Assembly: GCF_012952065.1 (NCBI RefSeq)
Contig: NZ_JABCJJ010000014.1
Coordinates: 21,207-85,206, forward strand
DNA: 64,000 nt
Origin: Cellulomonas fimi
Lineage (GTDB): Bacteria; Actinomycetota; Actinomycetes; Actinomycetales; Cellulomonadaceae
Reading direction: 5' to 3'
Shown: in pieces, positions 1 through 8,095 of the stretch
Numbering within the stretch: position 1 is the stretch's first letter
Layout of the letters: each line of letters opens with the position of its first letter
Made by a program: the position numbers and the translations under genes
The notes under the pieces: model-generated
Seen by the model: the letters and a program-made list of their open reading frames with translations, nothing else
What the model was told of the DNA's origin: nothing
Database searches by the model: none

Positions 1-64
1 GTTGATGCGGGGCTCGCTGATGTGATGCTCCTCGTTCTTGCAGGTGGTCCACCAGGAACGAGGA

Positions 65-95
65 AGGCCCCCGTCCTGAGCACAGGTGGGGGCCT
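65..95. terminator. Terminator-like hairpin near left edge
   Basis: An 8-bp perfect stem (AGGCCCCC at 65-72 pairing with GGGGGCCT at 88-95) encloses a 15-base loop. No U-tract follows, which is usual in very GC-rich actinobacteria. It probably ends a gene lying left of the window. I could not recognise any coding sequence in bases 1-64 on either strand. Confidence 0.4.
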
Positions 96-392
96 GGGAG
101 TCCGAGCACCACGGCGCGACGTGCGGCCATGACGCGAAGGGCCCGCTGCGGCGACCGCAACGCGCTCTCTCGGACCGGACCCGGCACCTGTCGTCCGTGC
201 GGACGGTCGGCACTCGGGTGGGATCAGCTCCACTTGTGCACCGATGTCCCACCCCGCACGCCACGGGATGTGGGCGCAGGTGCCGGGCACCGGTCGGTCT
301 CGACAAGGGTAGCACCCGCTCGCCCGAGCCTGCCCGACCCGTGCCGGGCCCGGCCCGACCTGGCCCCGAGGCGCCCGGCGCCATCCTCACAC
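96..392. other. Intergenic region, no gene recognised
   Basis: Two overlapping reading frames cross this stretch, but their translations are low-complexity Arg/Pro/Gly with no family resemblance, so I read nothing coding here. The only recognisable elements are the hairpin on its left and the catR/furA-like promoter on its right. Confidence 0.4.
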
Positions 393-421
393 TTGAACGA
401 TTCCAGATTACCTGGTTACCT
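393..421 (+). promoter_or_regulatory. Promoter and probable self-operator of the Fur-family gene
   Basis: TTGAAC (393-398) lies 17 bases upstream of TTACCT (416-421), which ends six bases before the GTG start at 428, so the transcript is predicted to begin at or next to the start codon. The stretch TTGAACGATTCCAGA closely resembles my recollection of the AT-rich FurA operator upstream of mycobacterial furA-katG, where the transcript is also leaderless. That comparison is from memory and needs an alignment. Confidence 0.55.
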
Positions 422-427
422 GGACGA

Positions 428-841
428 GTGACCAACTCCGAGCTGCTGCGCGCGAACGGGCTGCGCGTGACCGCCCCCCGCGTCGCGGTGCTCGAGTCGC
501 TCGCGCGAGCGCCCCACGCGGACGCCGACGACGTGCTGACCGACGTGCGCCGCTCGCTGCCCACGGTGTCGGTCCAGGCGGTCTACGACGTGCTGCGTGC
601 GCTCACCGTCGCAGGACTCGTCCGTCGCATCGAGCCGGCGGGCCACCCCGCGCGCTACGAGCGGCGCGTCGGGGACAACCACCACCACGTCGTCTGCCGC
701 GTGTGCGGAGCCCTCGACGACGTCGACTGCTCGGTGGGCCACGCGCCCTGCCTGACGCCGAGCTCGACGAGCGGTTTCGCGGTCGAGACGGCCGAGGTCA
801 CCTACTGGGGCCTGTGCCCCACCTGCCGCCCGCCCGCCTGA
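428..841 (+). CDS. Fur-family peroxide-responsive repressor (FurA/CatR type)
   Basis: The 137-residue product has the Fur layout: an N-terminal winged helix ([15 protein letters not shown], then recognition-helix region [12 protein letters not shown]) and a C-terminal metal-binding and dimerisation half with [10 protein letters not shown] near residues 92-101 and a terminal CPTC motif. The two Cys pairs indicate a structural zinc site. I chose the GTG at 428 because Fur homology begins there and the upstream frame is low-complexity. The gene lies 94 bases before a catalase on the same strand, as in furA-katG and the Streptomyces catR-catA pair. By analogy it is inferred to repress itself and the catalase until oxidised by peroxide or relieved of metal. 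Fur-subfamily assignment (iron, peroxide, zinc) cannot be settled from sequence alone. Confidence 0.85.
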   Translation: MTNSELLRANGLRVTAPRVAVLESLARAPHADADDVLTDVRRSLPTVSVQAVYDVLRALTVAGLVRRIEPAGHPARYERRVGDNHHHVVCRVCGALDDVDCSVGHAPCLTPSSTSGFAVETAEVTYWGLCPTCRPPA

Positions 842-935
842 CCCTCCCTTTGCCGCACGACGCCGCCACGGCGGTCGTGCGCTCCCCCGCTCGCCCGCGC
901 CACCGCCCGGGCACCACCGAACCGAGAGGAACACC

Positions 936-2441
936 GTGCAGAACAGCCCGTTCACCACGACCGACGCCGGGGCCCCCGTCGCCTCCGACGCGCACTCGCA
1001 GTCCGTCGGCGCCGACGGCCCGATCGTCCTGCACGACCACTACCTGGTCGAGAAGCTCGCGCAGTTCAACCGCGAGCGGGTGCCGGAGCGCGTGGTGCAT
1101 GCCAAGGGCGGCGGCGCGTTCGGCACCTTCACCACGACCGAGGACGTCAGCAGGTACACGCGTGCGGCGATCTTCCAACCGGGTGTCGCGACCGAGATGC
1201 TGGCGCGGTTCTCGACCGTGGCCGGCGAGCTGGGCTCGCCCGACACGTGGCGTGACCCCCGTGGGTTCTCGCTGAAGTTCTACACGACCGAGGGCAACTA
1301 CGACCTCGTCGGGAACAACACGCCGGTCTTCTTCATCCGGGACGGCATCAAGTTCCCCGACTTCATCCGCTCGCAGAAGCGCCTGCCCGGCTCGCACCTG
1401 CGTGACAACGACATGCAGTGGGACTTCTGGACGCTCTCGCCGGAGTCCGCGCACCAGGTCACGTGGCTCATGGGGGACCGCGGCATCCCGGCGTCGTGGC
1501 GCCACATGGACGGCTTCGGCTCGCACACGTACCAGTGGATCAACGCCGCGGGTGAGCGCTTCTGGGTCAAGTACCACTTCAGGACCGACCAGGGCATCAA
1601 GAACCTCAGCAACGACGAGGCGTCGCAGCTCGCCGGGTCGGATTCCGACGTGCACATCCGGGACCTCTACGAGGCGATCGCGGGCGGCGACTTCCCGAGC
1701 TGGACGCTGTCCGTCCAGGTCATGCCGTACGCCGACGCCGAGGAGTACCGCTTCAACCCGTTCGACCTGACGAAGGTCTGGCCGCACGCCGACTACCCGC
1801 TCCTCAAGGTCGGCACCATGCAGCTCAACCGGAACCCCGAGAACTACTTCGCGCAGATCGAGCAGGCGACGTTCGCCCCCTCGAACTTCGTGCCGGGCAT
1901 CGCGACGAGCCCGGACAAGATGCTGCTCGCGCGGATCTTCTCCTACGCGGACGCCCAGCGGTACCGGGTCGGCACGAACCACGCGCAGCTGCCGGTCAAC
2001 GCGCCGCACGCGGCGCCGGTCCACTCGTACTCCAAGGACGGCGCCGCGCGGTACACGTTCGACGCCCCGGACGTCCCCGTCTACGCGCCGAGCTCGCGCG
2101 GTGGCGCGCACGCCGAGCCGGCTCGCGCCGCGGACTCGCCCGGCTGGGAGTCCGACGGCGCCCTGGTGCGCTCGGCCGCGACGCTCCACCCCGAGGACGA
2201 CGACTTCGGCCAGGCCGGGACGCTCTACCGCGAGGTGTTCGACGACGCCGCGCGCGCGCGCTTCCTCGAGACGATCACGGGGCACGTCGGTGGCGTGAGG
2301 GCCGAGGACATCCGCGAGCGCGCGATCCAGTACTGGACGCACGTCGACGCCGGGCTCGGCGCCGCGCTGCGCGCCAACCTCGCCGGGACCGCGCCGATCG
2401 AGACCGGCACCCCCGCGACGGCGAGCCTGCCCGTCGCCTGA
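936..2441 (+). CDS. katA: Monofunctional heme catalase
   Basis: This 501-residue protein converts hydrogen peroxide to water and oxygen and is cytoplasmic. Its length fits the small-subunit catalases. Visible signatures include the distal-heme histidine region [15 protein letters not shown], the segment RFSTVAGE, the distal asparagine in [11 protein letters not shown], and the proximal tyrosine heme-ligand motif [12 protein letters not shown]. The GTG start at 936 is supported by an AGAGGA ribosome site seven bases upstream. The upstream Fur-family gene is the probable regulator, and no separate promoter is obvious in the 94-base gap. A hairpin follows the stop codon. Assignment to the catalase family is secure; the symbol katA is by convention. 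Confidence 0.96.
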   Translation: MQNSPFTTTDAGAPVASDAHSQSVGADGPIVLHDHYLVEKLAQFNRERVPERVVHAKGGGAFGTFTTTEDVSRYTRAAIFQPGVATEMLARFSTVAGELGSPDTWRDPRGFSLKFYTTEGNYDLVGNNTPVFFIRDGIKFPDFIRSQKRLPGSHLRDNDMQWDFWTLSPESAHQVTWLMGDRGIPASWRHMDGFGSHTYQWINAAGERFWVKYHFRTDQGIKNLSNDEASQLAGSDSDVHIRDLYEAIAGGDFPSWTLSVQVMPYADAEEYRFNPFDLTKVWPHADYPLLKVGTMQLNRNPENYFAQIEQATFAPSNFVPGIATSPDKMLLARIFSYADAQRYRVGTNHAQLPVNAPHAAPVHSYSKDGAARYTFDAPDVPVYAPSSRGGAHAEPARAADSPGWESDGALVRSAATLHPEDDDFGQAGTLYREVFDDAARARFLETITGHVGGVRAEDIRERAIQYWTHVDAGLGAALRANLAGTAPIETGTPATASLPVA

Positions 2442-2456
2442 TCGACCGCGAGCCGC

Positions 2457-2493
2457 ACGAGGGTCCGTTCCGCATCGCGGGGCGGGCCCTCGT
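2457..2493 (+). terminator. Terminator hairpin after the catalase gene
   Basis: ACGAGGGTCCG (2457-2467) pairs with CGGGCCCTCGT (2483-2493), an 11-base stem with one G-T pair and a 15-base loop, 16 bases after the catalase stop codon. Confidence 0.6.
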
Positions 2494-2512
2494 CCGTCTC
2501 CACGGGCGGTAC

Positions 2513-2589
2513 GTCGGGGTGGCGTCGCCGTGGAGTCGCACTGGTGTCGCAGTAGTGTCGCAGTGACGTCGCGGTCGCGTCGCGGTGAG
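2513..2589 (+). repeat. Seven-unit 11-bp direct repeat array upstream of DUF1844 gene
   Basis: Units begin at 2513, 2524, 2535, 2546, 2557, 2568 and 2579 with an exact 11-base period: GTCGGGGTGGC, GTCGCCGTGGA, GTCGCACTGGT, GTCGCAGTAGT, GTCGCAGTGAC, GTCGCGGTCGC, GTCGCGGTGAG. GTCG is invariant and GTCGC holds in six units. The last unit runs into GAGGAT (2589-2594), a possible -10 box of the DUF1844 gene. The period is about one helical turn, so a protein binding each unit would line up on one face of the DNA. Confidence 0.8.
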
Positions 2590-2600
2590 AGGATCGGGCC

Positions 2601-2990
2601 ATGTCCGACACCTCCCCGCCCCCGGCCGCGCCCGACGCCAGCACCGACCCCGCCCCGAGCGCGACGCGCGACATCGCCGACGTCGCCGCCGTCGAGGTCA
2701 TCACCACCGCGGCCGTCCATCTGATGAGCGCCGCCGCGGTGAAGTGCGGCCTGAGCGAGGACACCGCCGACGGCTCGGGTGCCGACTACCTCGACCTCGA
2801 CGAGGCGCGCAAGCTCATCACCGCGCTCGCGGCGCTGGTCACGGCGTCGGCCCCCGACATCGGGAACCAGCACGCGCGCTCGCTGCGGGACGGGCTGCGC
2901 TCCCTGCAGCTCGCCTTCCGTGAGGCGTCGCCCTTCCCCGACGCGCCGGGCGAGGGCCCGGGCGAGAAGTTCACCGGGTACGTGAGCTAG
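2601..2990 (+). CDS. DUF1844 domain protein
   Basis: A 129-residue acidic protein with a disordered Pro/Ala/Asp N-terminus (about 1-30) and a helical core (VEVITTAAVHLMSAAAVKCGL, then LDLDEARKLITALAALV) that matches my recollection of the DUF1844 family. Its biochemical role is unknown; in many actinobacteria relatives sit beside infC, rpmI and rplT. Here those translation genes are absent, and the neighbours are a catalase and a membrane-protein gene. The ATG at 2601 follows the bases GAGGATCGGGCC, which could act as a weak ribosome site or as a -10 box for a leaderless message. The 11-bp array immediately upstream suggests dedicated control. Confidence 0.7.
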   Translation: MSDTSPPPAAPDASTDPAPSATRDIADVAAVEVITTAAVHLMSAAAVKCGLSEDTADGSGADYLDLDEARKLITALAALVTASAPDIGNQHARSLRDGLRSLQLAFREASPFPDAPGEGPGEKFTGYVS

Positions 2991-3030
2991 CCGCCCGCGG
3001 ACCAGCCACCGTGGTGCTCGGGCGCGAAGG

Positions 3031-3207
3031 TCACGAGCGCGGCGGGTCGAACCACATGAGCAGCAGACCCGCGCCCACGCCGCCCACGCAGACGGAGACG
3101 AGATCCGTCGTCGTCGACCACTGCGTCGCCACCGACGCGCGGCGCAGGCCGAGCCGGTCGATCCGCCGCCCGCGCCAGGGTCCGCCGATCGCCGTCACGA
3201 GGGACAT
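3031..3207 (-). CDS. Possible small single-pass membrane protein
   Basis: A 58-codon frame encodes a basic N-terminal half (PWRGRRIDRLGLRRASV) followed by a hydrophobic stretch (VSVCVGGVGAGLLLMWF, about residues 37-53) and a short polar tail, a plausible N-in membrane anchor. It would fill an otherwise empty 290-base gap between two plus-strand genes. No convincing ribosome site precedes the ATG, and overlapping frames on both strands are also open, so this remains a weak call. I recognise no family. Confidence 0.35.
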   Translation of the reverse strand: MSLVTAIGGPWRGRRIDRLGLRRASVATQWSTTTDLVSVCVGGVGAGLLLMWFDPPRS

Positions 3208-3281
3208 GCGGACAGGGTCGCAGGACGCCACCCGGGCCGCGTCGTGATCTTCCCGCCCCGCCGCCGACCTATCCTGTGCGG

Positions 3282-3956
3282 GTGACGACCGAGCCGACCG
3301 GGCACGTCGGGCCCGGACCGACGCCCCGCACGTGGGTACCCGCACCGGCGGGGGAACCGCAGCCCGCCCTGGCGAGCACGGACCAGCCGGGCGTGCCGAC
3401 TGCCCGGCGCTCGCCGGACCAGCCCGCCGCGACGCCCGTCGTGGAGCCCGGCCGGCGCCGGCGGTGGCCCGTCGTCGTGCTGGCGGTGCTCCTCGTGCTC
3501 GCGCTCGCGCTCGCGGGCTACCTCTGGACCACGACCCGCGCGTACCAGGAGCGGGCCGCGGGGATCGAGGAGCAGGCGCGTGAGATCGGGACGCAGCTGA
3601 CGACCACGCGCGCCGAGCTGGCCGGTGCGACGGCCGAGCTCGAGGCCGTCCGGAGCCAGCTCGACACGGCGCAGGCGCGGATCACCGCGCTCGCCGACGA
3701 GAAGGCCCAGGTCGGTGACGACCGCGAGGCGCAGCGTCAGCTCGTCGACTACCAGCAGCGAGTCAGTGAGGCCGCCGGCGTCGTCGCCTCGGCCCTGACC
3801 CGCTGCGTCGAGGGGCAGGACCAGCTCATCGCCTACCTCGGGAACGCCGCGGCGTACGACCCCGCCGAGCTCGCCCGGTTCGGCACGCAGGTCGAGTCGC
3901 TGTGCCGGTCGGCCACCGAGGCGAACCAGTCGCTCCAGGAGGAGCTGTCGCGATGA
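3282..3956 (+). CDS. Membrane-anchored coiled-coil protein, unknown function
   Basis: The 224-residue product has a Pro-rich cytoplasmic N-terminus (about 1-58), one transmembrane helix (VVVLAVLLVLALALAGYLW, about 62-80), then an extracytoplasmic coiled coil of about 70 residues rich in Ala, Glu, Gln and Thr, and a C-terminal region with two cysteines (CVEGQDQLI and ESLCRSA) that could form a disulfide. I chose the GTG at 3282 because TATCCT (3270-3275) ends six bases before it; GTG at 3276 is an alternative. Its stop overlaps the next start as ATGA, so it is co-translated with the protease gene. A scaffolding or sensing role beside that protease is only inference. Confidence 0.75.
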   Translation: MTTEPTGHVGPGPTPRTWVPAPAGEPQPALASTDQPGVPTARRSPDQPAATPVVEPGRRRRWPVVVLAVLLVLALALAGYLWTTTRAYQERAAGIEEQAREIGTQLTTTRAELAGATAELEAVRSQLDTAQARITALADEKAQVGDDREAQRQLVDYQQRVSEAAGVVASALTRCVEGQDQLIAYLGNAAAYDPAELARFGTQVESLCRSATEANQSLQEELSR

Positions 3957-4702
3957 GTCGCACGTCGGGGCCGCGTCGGGCACGGACCGCTGCCGTGGTG
4001 CTGACGGCCGTGCTCGGGGTGTCCGGCTGCGGCGCGCTGCCCGAGCTGCCGGGCCCGGCGCCGACCGACCTCGTGCCGTCCGAAGTCCCGCGGGCGGTCC
4101 CGACCGCGACCGGCAACCTCTCCCCCGACGGCTTCGATGCCGCGCAGCGCATGGCGGTCCGGATCCGGAACGTGGGGTGCAGGTCGCTCTCGACGGGCTC
4201 CGGGTTCGCGATCGACGCCACCACCCTGATCACCAACCGGCACGTCGTGGCCGACTCGGCGGACCTCCAGCTGAGCACCTACGACGGGCGGGACATCGGC
4301 GCGACGGCGGCGAGCACCGCGGCTCTCGCCGACCTCGCCATCGTGCGGACGGTCGACGAGCTGCCCGCGTTCCCCGAGCTCGCCGAGGCGGACCCGGCGT
4401 CGGGCGACACCGTGACCATCGTGGGTTACCCGCTGGGCGGGCGGCTCACCGTGACCTCCGGCCGGGTCATGGGGGTCACCACGGACCCCCTCAACGAGAA
4501 CCTCGGCGAGGTGCTGGTCACGGACGCCCCGGTCGAGCCCGGGAGCTCGGGGTCCGCCGTCCTCGACGCGGACGGACGGGTGATCGGCGTCGTCTACGCC
4601 AAGAACGCCGCGGGCATGAGCTTCATCGTGCCGGTGAGTACGCTGCGGCAGATGCTCGCGGACGAGGGGGCGTTCGTCCCGTCGCCCACGTGCACCGACT
4701 GA
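3953..4702 (+). CDS. Trypsin-like serine protease, probable lipoprotein
   Basis: The 249-residue product begins with a signal peptide ending in a lipobox (VLGVSGC), so it should be lipid-anchored outside the membrane. The protease domain shows the triad in order: His in LITNRHVVADSA, Asp in LADLAIVRT, and Ser in EPGSSGSAVLDADGRVIGVV. The chain ends soon after the protease domain with no PDZ domain, so it is a compact HtrA-like enzyme rather than a full DegP. Start overlap with the preceding coiled-coil membrane gene (ATGA) suggests coupled synthesis. Substrate is unknown; envelope quality control or regulated processing is a family-level guess. Confidence 0.85.
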   Translation: MSRTSGPRRARTAAVVLTAVLGVSGCGALPELPGPAPTDLVPSEVPRAVPTATGNLSPDGFDAAQRMAVRIRNVGCRSLSTGSGFAIDATTLITNRHVVADSADLQLSTYDGRDIGATAASTAALADLAIVRTVDELPAFPELAEADPASGDTVTIVGYPLGGRLTVTSGRVMGVTTDPLNENLGEVLVTDAPVEPGSSGSAVLDADGRVIGVVYAKNAAGMSFIVPVSTLRQMLADEGAFVPSPTCTD

Positions 4703-4738
4703 CCCGTCCCGTCGGCCCCTCCCAGCCGGAGGTCATTC

Positions 4739-5194
4739 GTGACCGAGCGCTCGTCGCCCCGCAGCAACCTCCCTCCGTTCGACGCCGCCGACCTGACGCG
4801 GGCGACGAGGGACGCCCTCGACGTCCGCCGGGTGTTCGGTGACGCCTACGAGCGCGGCGCGACCTGGGTGATCCCCGTGGCCAAGGTCATGGGCGGCACC
4901 GGCGCCGGGGTGGCGGGTGGCGCGATGGGCGGCGAGGGGCCCCGGACCGGCGCCGGGGACGACCGCGCCGGGCGGACCGGCGCGCGGACCGGACCGCAGG
5001 GACAGGGAGAGGGCACCGGGGGGGGCGGCGGGTTCGGGGTGCGCGTGAAGCCGCTCGGCGTCTACGTCGTGGACGACGCCGGCGTGCACTGGCGGCCCGC
5101 GCTCGACCTCAACCGCGTCATCCTCGGTGGGCAGGCGGTCGGCGCGGTTCTCGCGGTCTGCCTGGCGTGGGCGCTGCGGCGTCGTCGGCGCTGA
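4739..5194 (+). CDS. GerW/YtfJ family protein
   Basis: A 151-residue protein with the GerW-family pattern: a beta segment ending WVIPVAKV, a glycine-rich middle (residues about 55-100), then GFGVRVKPLGVYVVDDAGVH, and a C-terminal hydrophobic helix (VGAVLAVCLAWALRRRRR) that would anchor it in the membrane with a positive tail inside. The name comes from a Bacillus spore germination protein, but homologues occur in non-sporulating actinobacteria and their function is unknown. The GTG start at 4739 has CCGGAGG upstream. It lies 36 bases after the protease gene on the same strand and probably belongs to the same small envelope operon. Confidence 0.75.
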   Translation: MTERSSPRSNLPPFDAADLTRATRDALDVRRVFGDAYERGATWVIPVAKVMGGTGAGVAGGAMGGEGPRTGAGDDRAGRTGARTGPQGQGEGTGGGGGFGVRVKPLGVYVVDDAGVHWRPALDLNRVILGGQAVGAVLAVCLAWALRRRRR

Positions 5195-5271
5195 CCCCGG
5201 GCAAGCCCGAGCGCGCGTCGCGCCACGCTCGTCATGGTCATACCACCACAACCCTCAGGAGCGCGCGCGGC

Positions 5272-5307
5272 CGACGACGGCGTCCCACGGGCGGGGCGCC
5301 GTCGTCG
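5272..5307. terminator. Bidirectional terminator between convergent genes
   Basis: CGACGACGGCG (5272-5282) pairs perfectly with CGCCGTCGTCG (5297-5307) around a 14-base loop, lying between the plus-strand GerW-like gene and the minus-strand sseB. Confidence 0.65.
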
Positions 5308-5312
5308 CCGGC

Positions 5313-6065
5313 TCAGACGGCGGCGCGCAGCCGCAGCTCGAGCGAGTCGACCCGTGCGGCGACCGTCCCGTCCGCGGCGAGCGCCGCGTTCACCCGGGCC
5401 AGCACGGCGTCGAGCGCGCGCCGGTCCAGGCCGGGCACCAGGGCGAGCACCACGGCGACCTCGGCACGGCGCCCCGGCTCGACGTCGGTCCGGACGACCT
5501 CGGTCACGTCGGCGAGCGCCCCTGCGACCGCACGCCGCACGTCGACGCCCACCGCGCCGTCGGCCACCGCGGGTCGCCACGGCTCCGCACGCGCGAGCGC
5601 CCACACCGCCGTGCGCGGCACGAGCACGCTCGCCGGCCCCCCGGGGTCGACGACCATCACCTCCCAGCCCTCGGCCACGGCCGAGAGCGCCGCGCGCGGC
5701 ACCGTCGTCGGGACCGGACGCGCCTGCGCCCGCCAGGCCGACATCGCGTCCACCGAGGAGAACACCGGCAACGCGGTGCGGCCGTCGGGTGCCTGGAGCG
5801 CCACGATCCCCGCGGACGCCTCCTTGTCGACCGTGAGCCCGTGGCCCTCGTGGCCCTCGTGGCCCTCGTGGACGACAACGTCGGCCACGTCCAGCTCCGC
5901 CAGCACCGGGACCAGCACCCGGGAGGTGCGCGCGAGGGCGCCGACGACGTCGGCGAGCGACCCGGTTCCGCGGGAGACCGACTCCAGGGCCGCGGCGAGC
6001 GCCGGGTCGGCGCTCCCGTCGTCCCCCGCGAAGGGGGACGACGGTGGCAGCGCGCGTCCGGTCAC
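5313..6065 (-). CDS. SseB family protein
   Basis: A 250-residue protein with two tandem alpha/beta modules characteristic of actinobacterial SseB-type proteins: LADVVGALARTSRVLVPVLAEL, then TALPVFSSVDAMSAW, and a C-terminal half with VPRTAVWALA. Function is unknown beyond the family name. The chosen GTG at 6065 lies 10 bases after the priA stop, so it is probably the last gene of the his operon segment. An unusual insertion HEGHEGHEGHG (encoded at about 5838-5870) arises from a 9-base unit repeated three times, a possible metal-binding or simply slippage-derived loop. Confidence 0.75.
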   Translation of the reverse strand: MTGRALPPSSPFAGDDGSADPALAAALESVSRGTGSLADVVGALARTSRVLVPVLAELDVADVVVHEGHEGHEGHGLTVDKEASAGIVALQAPDGRTALPVFSSVDAMSAWRAQARPVPTTVPRAALSAVAEGWEVMVVDPGGPASVLVPRTAVWALARAEPWRPAVADGAVGVDVRRAVAGALADVTEVVRTDVEPGRRAEVAVVLALVPGLDRRALDAVLARVNAALAADGTVAARVDSLELRLRAAV

Positions 6066-6075
6066 GGCCGTACCG

Positions 6076-6873
6076 TCACGGGCGCCCCGCGACGTCCAGC
6101 GCCTGCGGCAGCGTGAACGCCCCCGCGTAGAGCGCCTTGCCGACGATGGCGCCCTCGAGCCCGAGCGGGACGAGGCCGCGCAGCGCGACGAGGTCGTCGA
6201 GGGTCGCGACGCCACCCGAGGCGACGACCGGTGCCTCGGTGCGCGCGCAGACCTCGCGCAGCAGCTCGAGGTTGGGACCGCGCAGCGTGCCGTCCTTCGT
6301 CACGTCGGTCACGACGTACCGGGCGCAGCCCGCGTCGTCGAGGCGGGACAGGACCTCCCAGAGGTCCCCGCCCTCCTGGGTCCAGCCGCGGGCCGCGAGC
6401 GTCGTGCCGCGCACGTCGAGCCCGACGGCGATCGCGTCGCCGTACCGCTCGATCGCGCGGGCCGTCCACTCCGGGTCCTCGAGCGCCGCGGTCCCGAGGT
6501 TGACACGCACCGCGCCGGTGCCGAGCGCCCGCTCGAGCGACGCGTCGTCACGGATGCCGCCCGACATCTCGACCTTGACGCCGCGCTCACCGAGCTCGCG
6601 CGCGACCTCGGCGAGCACCGGCGCGTTGGACCCGCGGCCGAAGGCGGCGTCGAGGTCGACCAGGTGCACCCACTCCGCTCCCCCGGCCTGCCAGTCCAGC
6701 GCGGCGGCGAGCGGCGCGCCGTAGGAGGTCTCGGAGCCGGCCTCGCCCTGGACGAGGCGGACCGCCTGACCGTCCGCGACGTCGACCGCGGGCAGCAGCT
6801 CGAGGCGACGGCCGGGGACCGGCTCCGCCGTGCCTCCCCGCTCGTCGGGCGCAGGCTGGGGTGACTCGGTCAT
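6076..6873 (-). CDS. priA: Phosphoribosyl isomerase A (HisA/TrpF dual isomerase)
   Basis: A 265-residue (beta/alpha)8 barrel that isomerises ProFAR in histidine synthesis and, in actinobacteria, usually also phosphoribosylanthranilate in tryptophan synthesis. Diagnostic segments are [20 protein letters not shown] with the first catalytic Asp, [44 protein letters not shown] with the second catalytic Asp, and [14 protein letters not shown]. The dual PriA function is inferred from lineage, not proven by residues seen here. The ATG at 6873 follows GAGAGGA. About 24 residues precede the first strand, an acidic Pro-rich extension. hisH lies 60 bases upstream and sseB follows. Confidence 0.93.
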   Translation of the reverse strand: MTESPQPAPDERGGTAEPVPGRRLELLPAVDVADGQAVRLVQGEAGSETSYGAPLAAALDWQAGGAEWVHLVDLDAAFGRGSNAPVLAEVARELGERGVKVEMSGGIRDDASLERALGTGAVRVNLGTAALEDPEWTARAIERYGDAIAVGLDVRGTTLAARGWTQEGGDLWEVLSRLDDAGCARYVVTDVTKDGTLRGPNLELLREVCARTEAPVVASGGVATLDDLVALRGLVPLGLEGAIVGKALYAGAFTLPQALDVAGRP

Positions 6874-6933
6874 GGTGTCCTCTCGGTCGGCGCACGCGCG
6901 GCGCCGGGTCGGTGGGTGCGGTGCTCCCCGGTG

Positions 6934-7572
6934 TCAGCGGAGCCCGTCCACCCAGTTCGCGAGCAGCTGGGCGCCGGCGTCGCCGGACTTCTCGGGGTGG
7001 AACTGGGTCGCGGCGAGCGGGCCGTTCTCGACGGCGGCGACGAACGGTCCGCCGTGCTCGGCCCAGGTGACCTCGGGCGCCGCCATCCGCGCGTTGCCCA
7101 GCTGCGGGAAGCTGCGGGCGGCGTAGGAGTGGACGAAGTAGAACCGCTCGGTCTCGACCCCGGCGAAGAGCCGCGTGCCCTCGGGCGCCTCGACGGTCGC
7201 CCATCCCATGTGCGGCACCACGTCGGCCTCGAGCCGGTCGACGACGCCGGGCCACTCGCCCAGCCCCTCGGTCCGCACGCCGTGCTCGTCACCCGCCTCG
7301 AACATCACCTGCATGCCGACGCAGATCCCGAGGACCGGCCGTCCACCGGCGAGGCGTCGGCCGACGACCTCCCCGCCCCGCACCTCGTGCAGGCCACGCA
7401 TGACCGCGGCGAAGGCGCCGACGCCAGGGACGACGAGGCCGTCCGCCTCCTGCGCGTGGCGACGGTCGGCGGTCAGGGTGACGGCGGCGCCGACCCGCTC
7501 GAGGGCGCGCACGGCGGAGCGGACGTTGCCGAATCCGTAGTCGAGGACGACGACGCTCGGGGGGGTGCTCAC
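6934..7572 (-). CDS. hisH: Imidazole glycerol phosphate synthase, glutaminase subunit
   Basis: The 212-residue glutaminase supplies ammonia to HisF, which lies outside this window. The class I amidotransferase triad is visible: nucleophile Cys in [11 protein letters not shown], His in QFHPEKSGD and Glu in the same motif. The oxyanion strand and GVGAF ([12 protein letters not shown]) also match. The GTG start at 7572 has no good ribosome site. TAAACT on the minus strand (7586-7581) ends eight bases before it, so a leaderless or near-leaderless transcript may start here, making hisH-priA-sseB a separate promoter unit within the his cluster. Confidence 0.95.
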   Translation of the reverse strand: MSTPPSVVVLDYGFGNVRSAVRALERVGAAVTLTADRRHAQEADGLVVPGVGAFAAVMRGLHEVRGGEVVGRRLAGGRPVLGICVGMQVMFEAGDEHGVRTEGLGEWPGVVDRLEADVVPHMGWATVEAPEGTRLFAGVETERFYFVHSYAARSFPQLGNARMAAPEVTWAEHGGPFVAAVENGPLAATQFHPEKSGDAGAQLLANWVDGLR

Positions 7573-7609
7573 GGCCGTCGAGTTTACGTGGCCGCGGCGG
7601 GCGCCGCGG

Positions 7610-8095
7610 TCACGCCTTGCGGTTCTTGCGGGCCGAGGACGCCAGCAGCCGCATGGCGCGCAGGCGCGACATGCCGACGCTGGACTCCACGCCCTCGACC
7701 TCGTCGGGCGTCACCGTCCCGATCGCGAGGTCCTCGAGGATCTCGGGCGCGTCGCTCAGCACGAGACCCGGCGCCAGGTCGTCACCGCGGGCTCCGTCGA
7801 GCCAGCGCGACGCCTCGAGCTGCGCCTCGCGACGCACCAGCAGCACGACCGGGACGCCCTTGAGGAGCTGAGAGACCGACCTGGCCGCCCCGGTGGGGGC
7901 GTCGCCGGACCGGTCGCGGCAGACCGCGAGCGCGCCCACCGGTGACGGCACGACGTCGACGGCGACCCCGGCGAGCGCGCACGTCGCGGCGAGGGCCGCG
8001 GCCGAGGCGACCGGGGTGACGAGCAGCGCCACCGCCGCGTCACCGACGAGCGACGAGACGTCGTCGGGCACGTCCGTGGGGACGTCCTCGCTCAC
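7610..8095 (-). CDS. Unknown protein coupled into the his operon
   Basis: A 161-residue acidic alpha/beta protein I do not recognise. It opens with an acidic stretch, then a hydrophobic strand-helix unit ([20 protein letters not shown]), a second strand (VDVVPSP), [19 protein letters not shown], an acidic linker, and a basic C-terminus ([19 protein letters not shown]). The GTG start overlaps the hisB stop as GTGA, so it is translated with hisB. The gap to hisH is 37 bases. No signal peptide or clear membrane helix is seen. Its position suggests a link to histidine synthesis or merely co-expression; I cannot say more. Confidence 0.75.
   Translation of the reverse strand: MSEDVPTDVPDDVSSLVGDAAVALLVTPVASAAALAATCALAGVAVDVVPSPVGALAVCRDRSGDAPTGAARSVSQLLKGVPVVLLVRREAQLEASRWLDGARGDDLAPGLVLSDAPEILEDLAIGTVTPDEVEGVESSVGMSRLRAMRLLASSARKNRKA

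Noticed and set aside
1..64. Possible end of a gene or mobile element at the left edge
   Set aside because: All six short translations were examined; none could be matched to a family with confidence.
129..431. 100-codon frame left of the Fur-type gene
   Set aside because: Low-complexity Arg/Pro translation, and it runs through the catR/furA-like promoter.
798..2873. 691-codon minus-strand open frame opposite the catalase gene
   Set aside because: Translation is Arg/Val/Asp-rich repetition with no family features; it is the GC-driven antisense shadow of katA.
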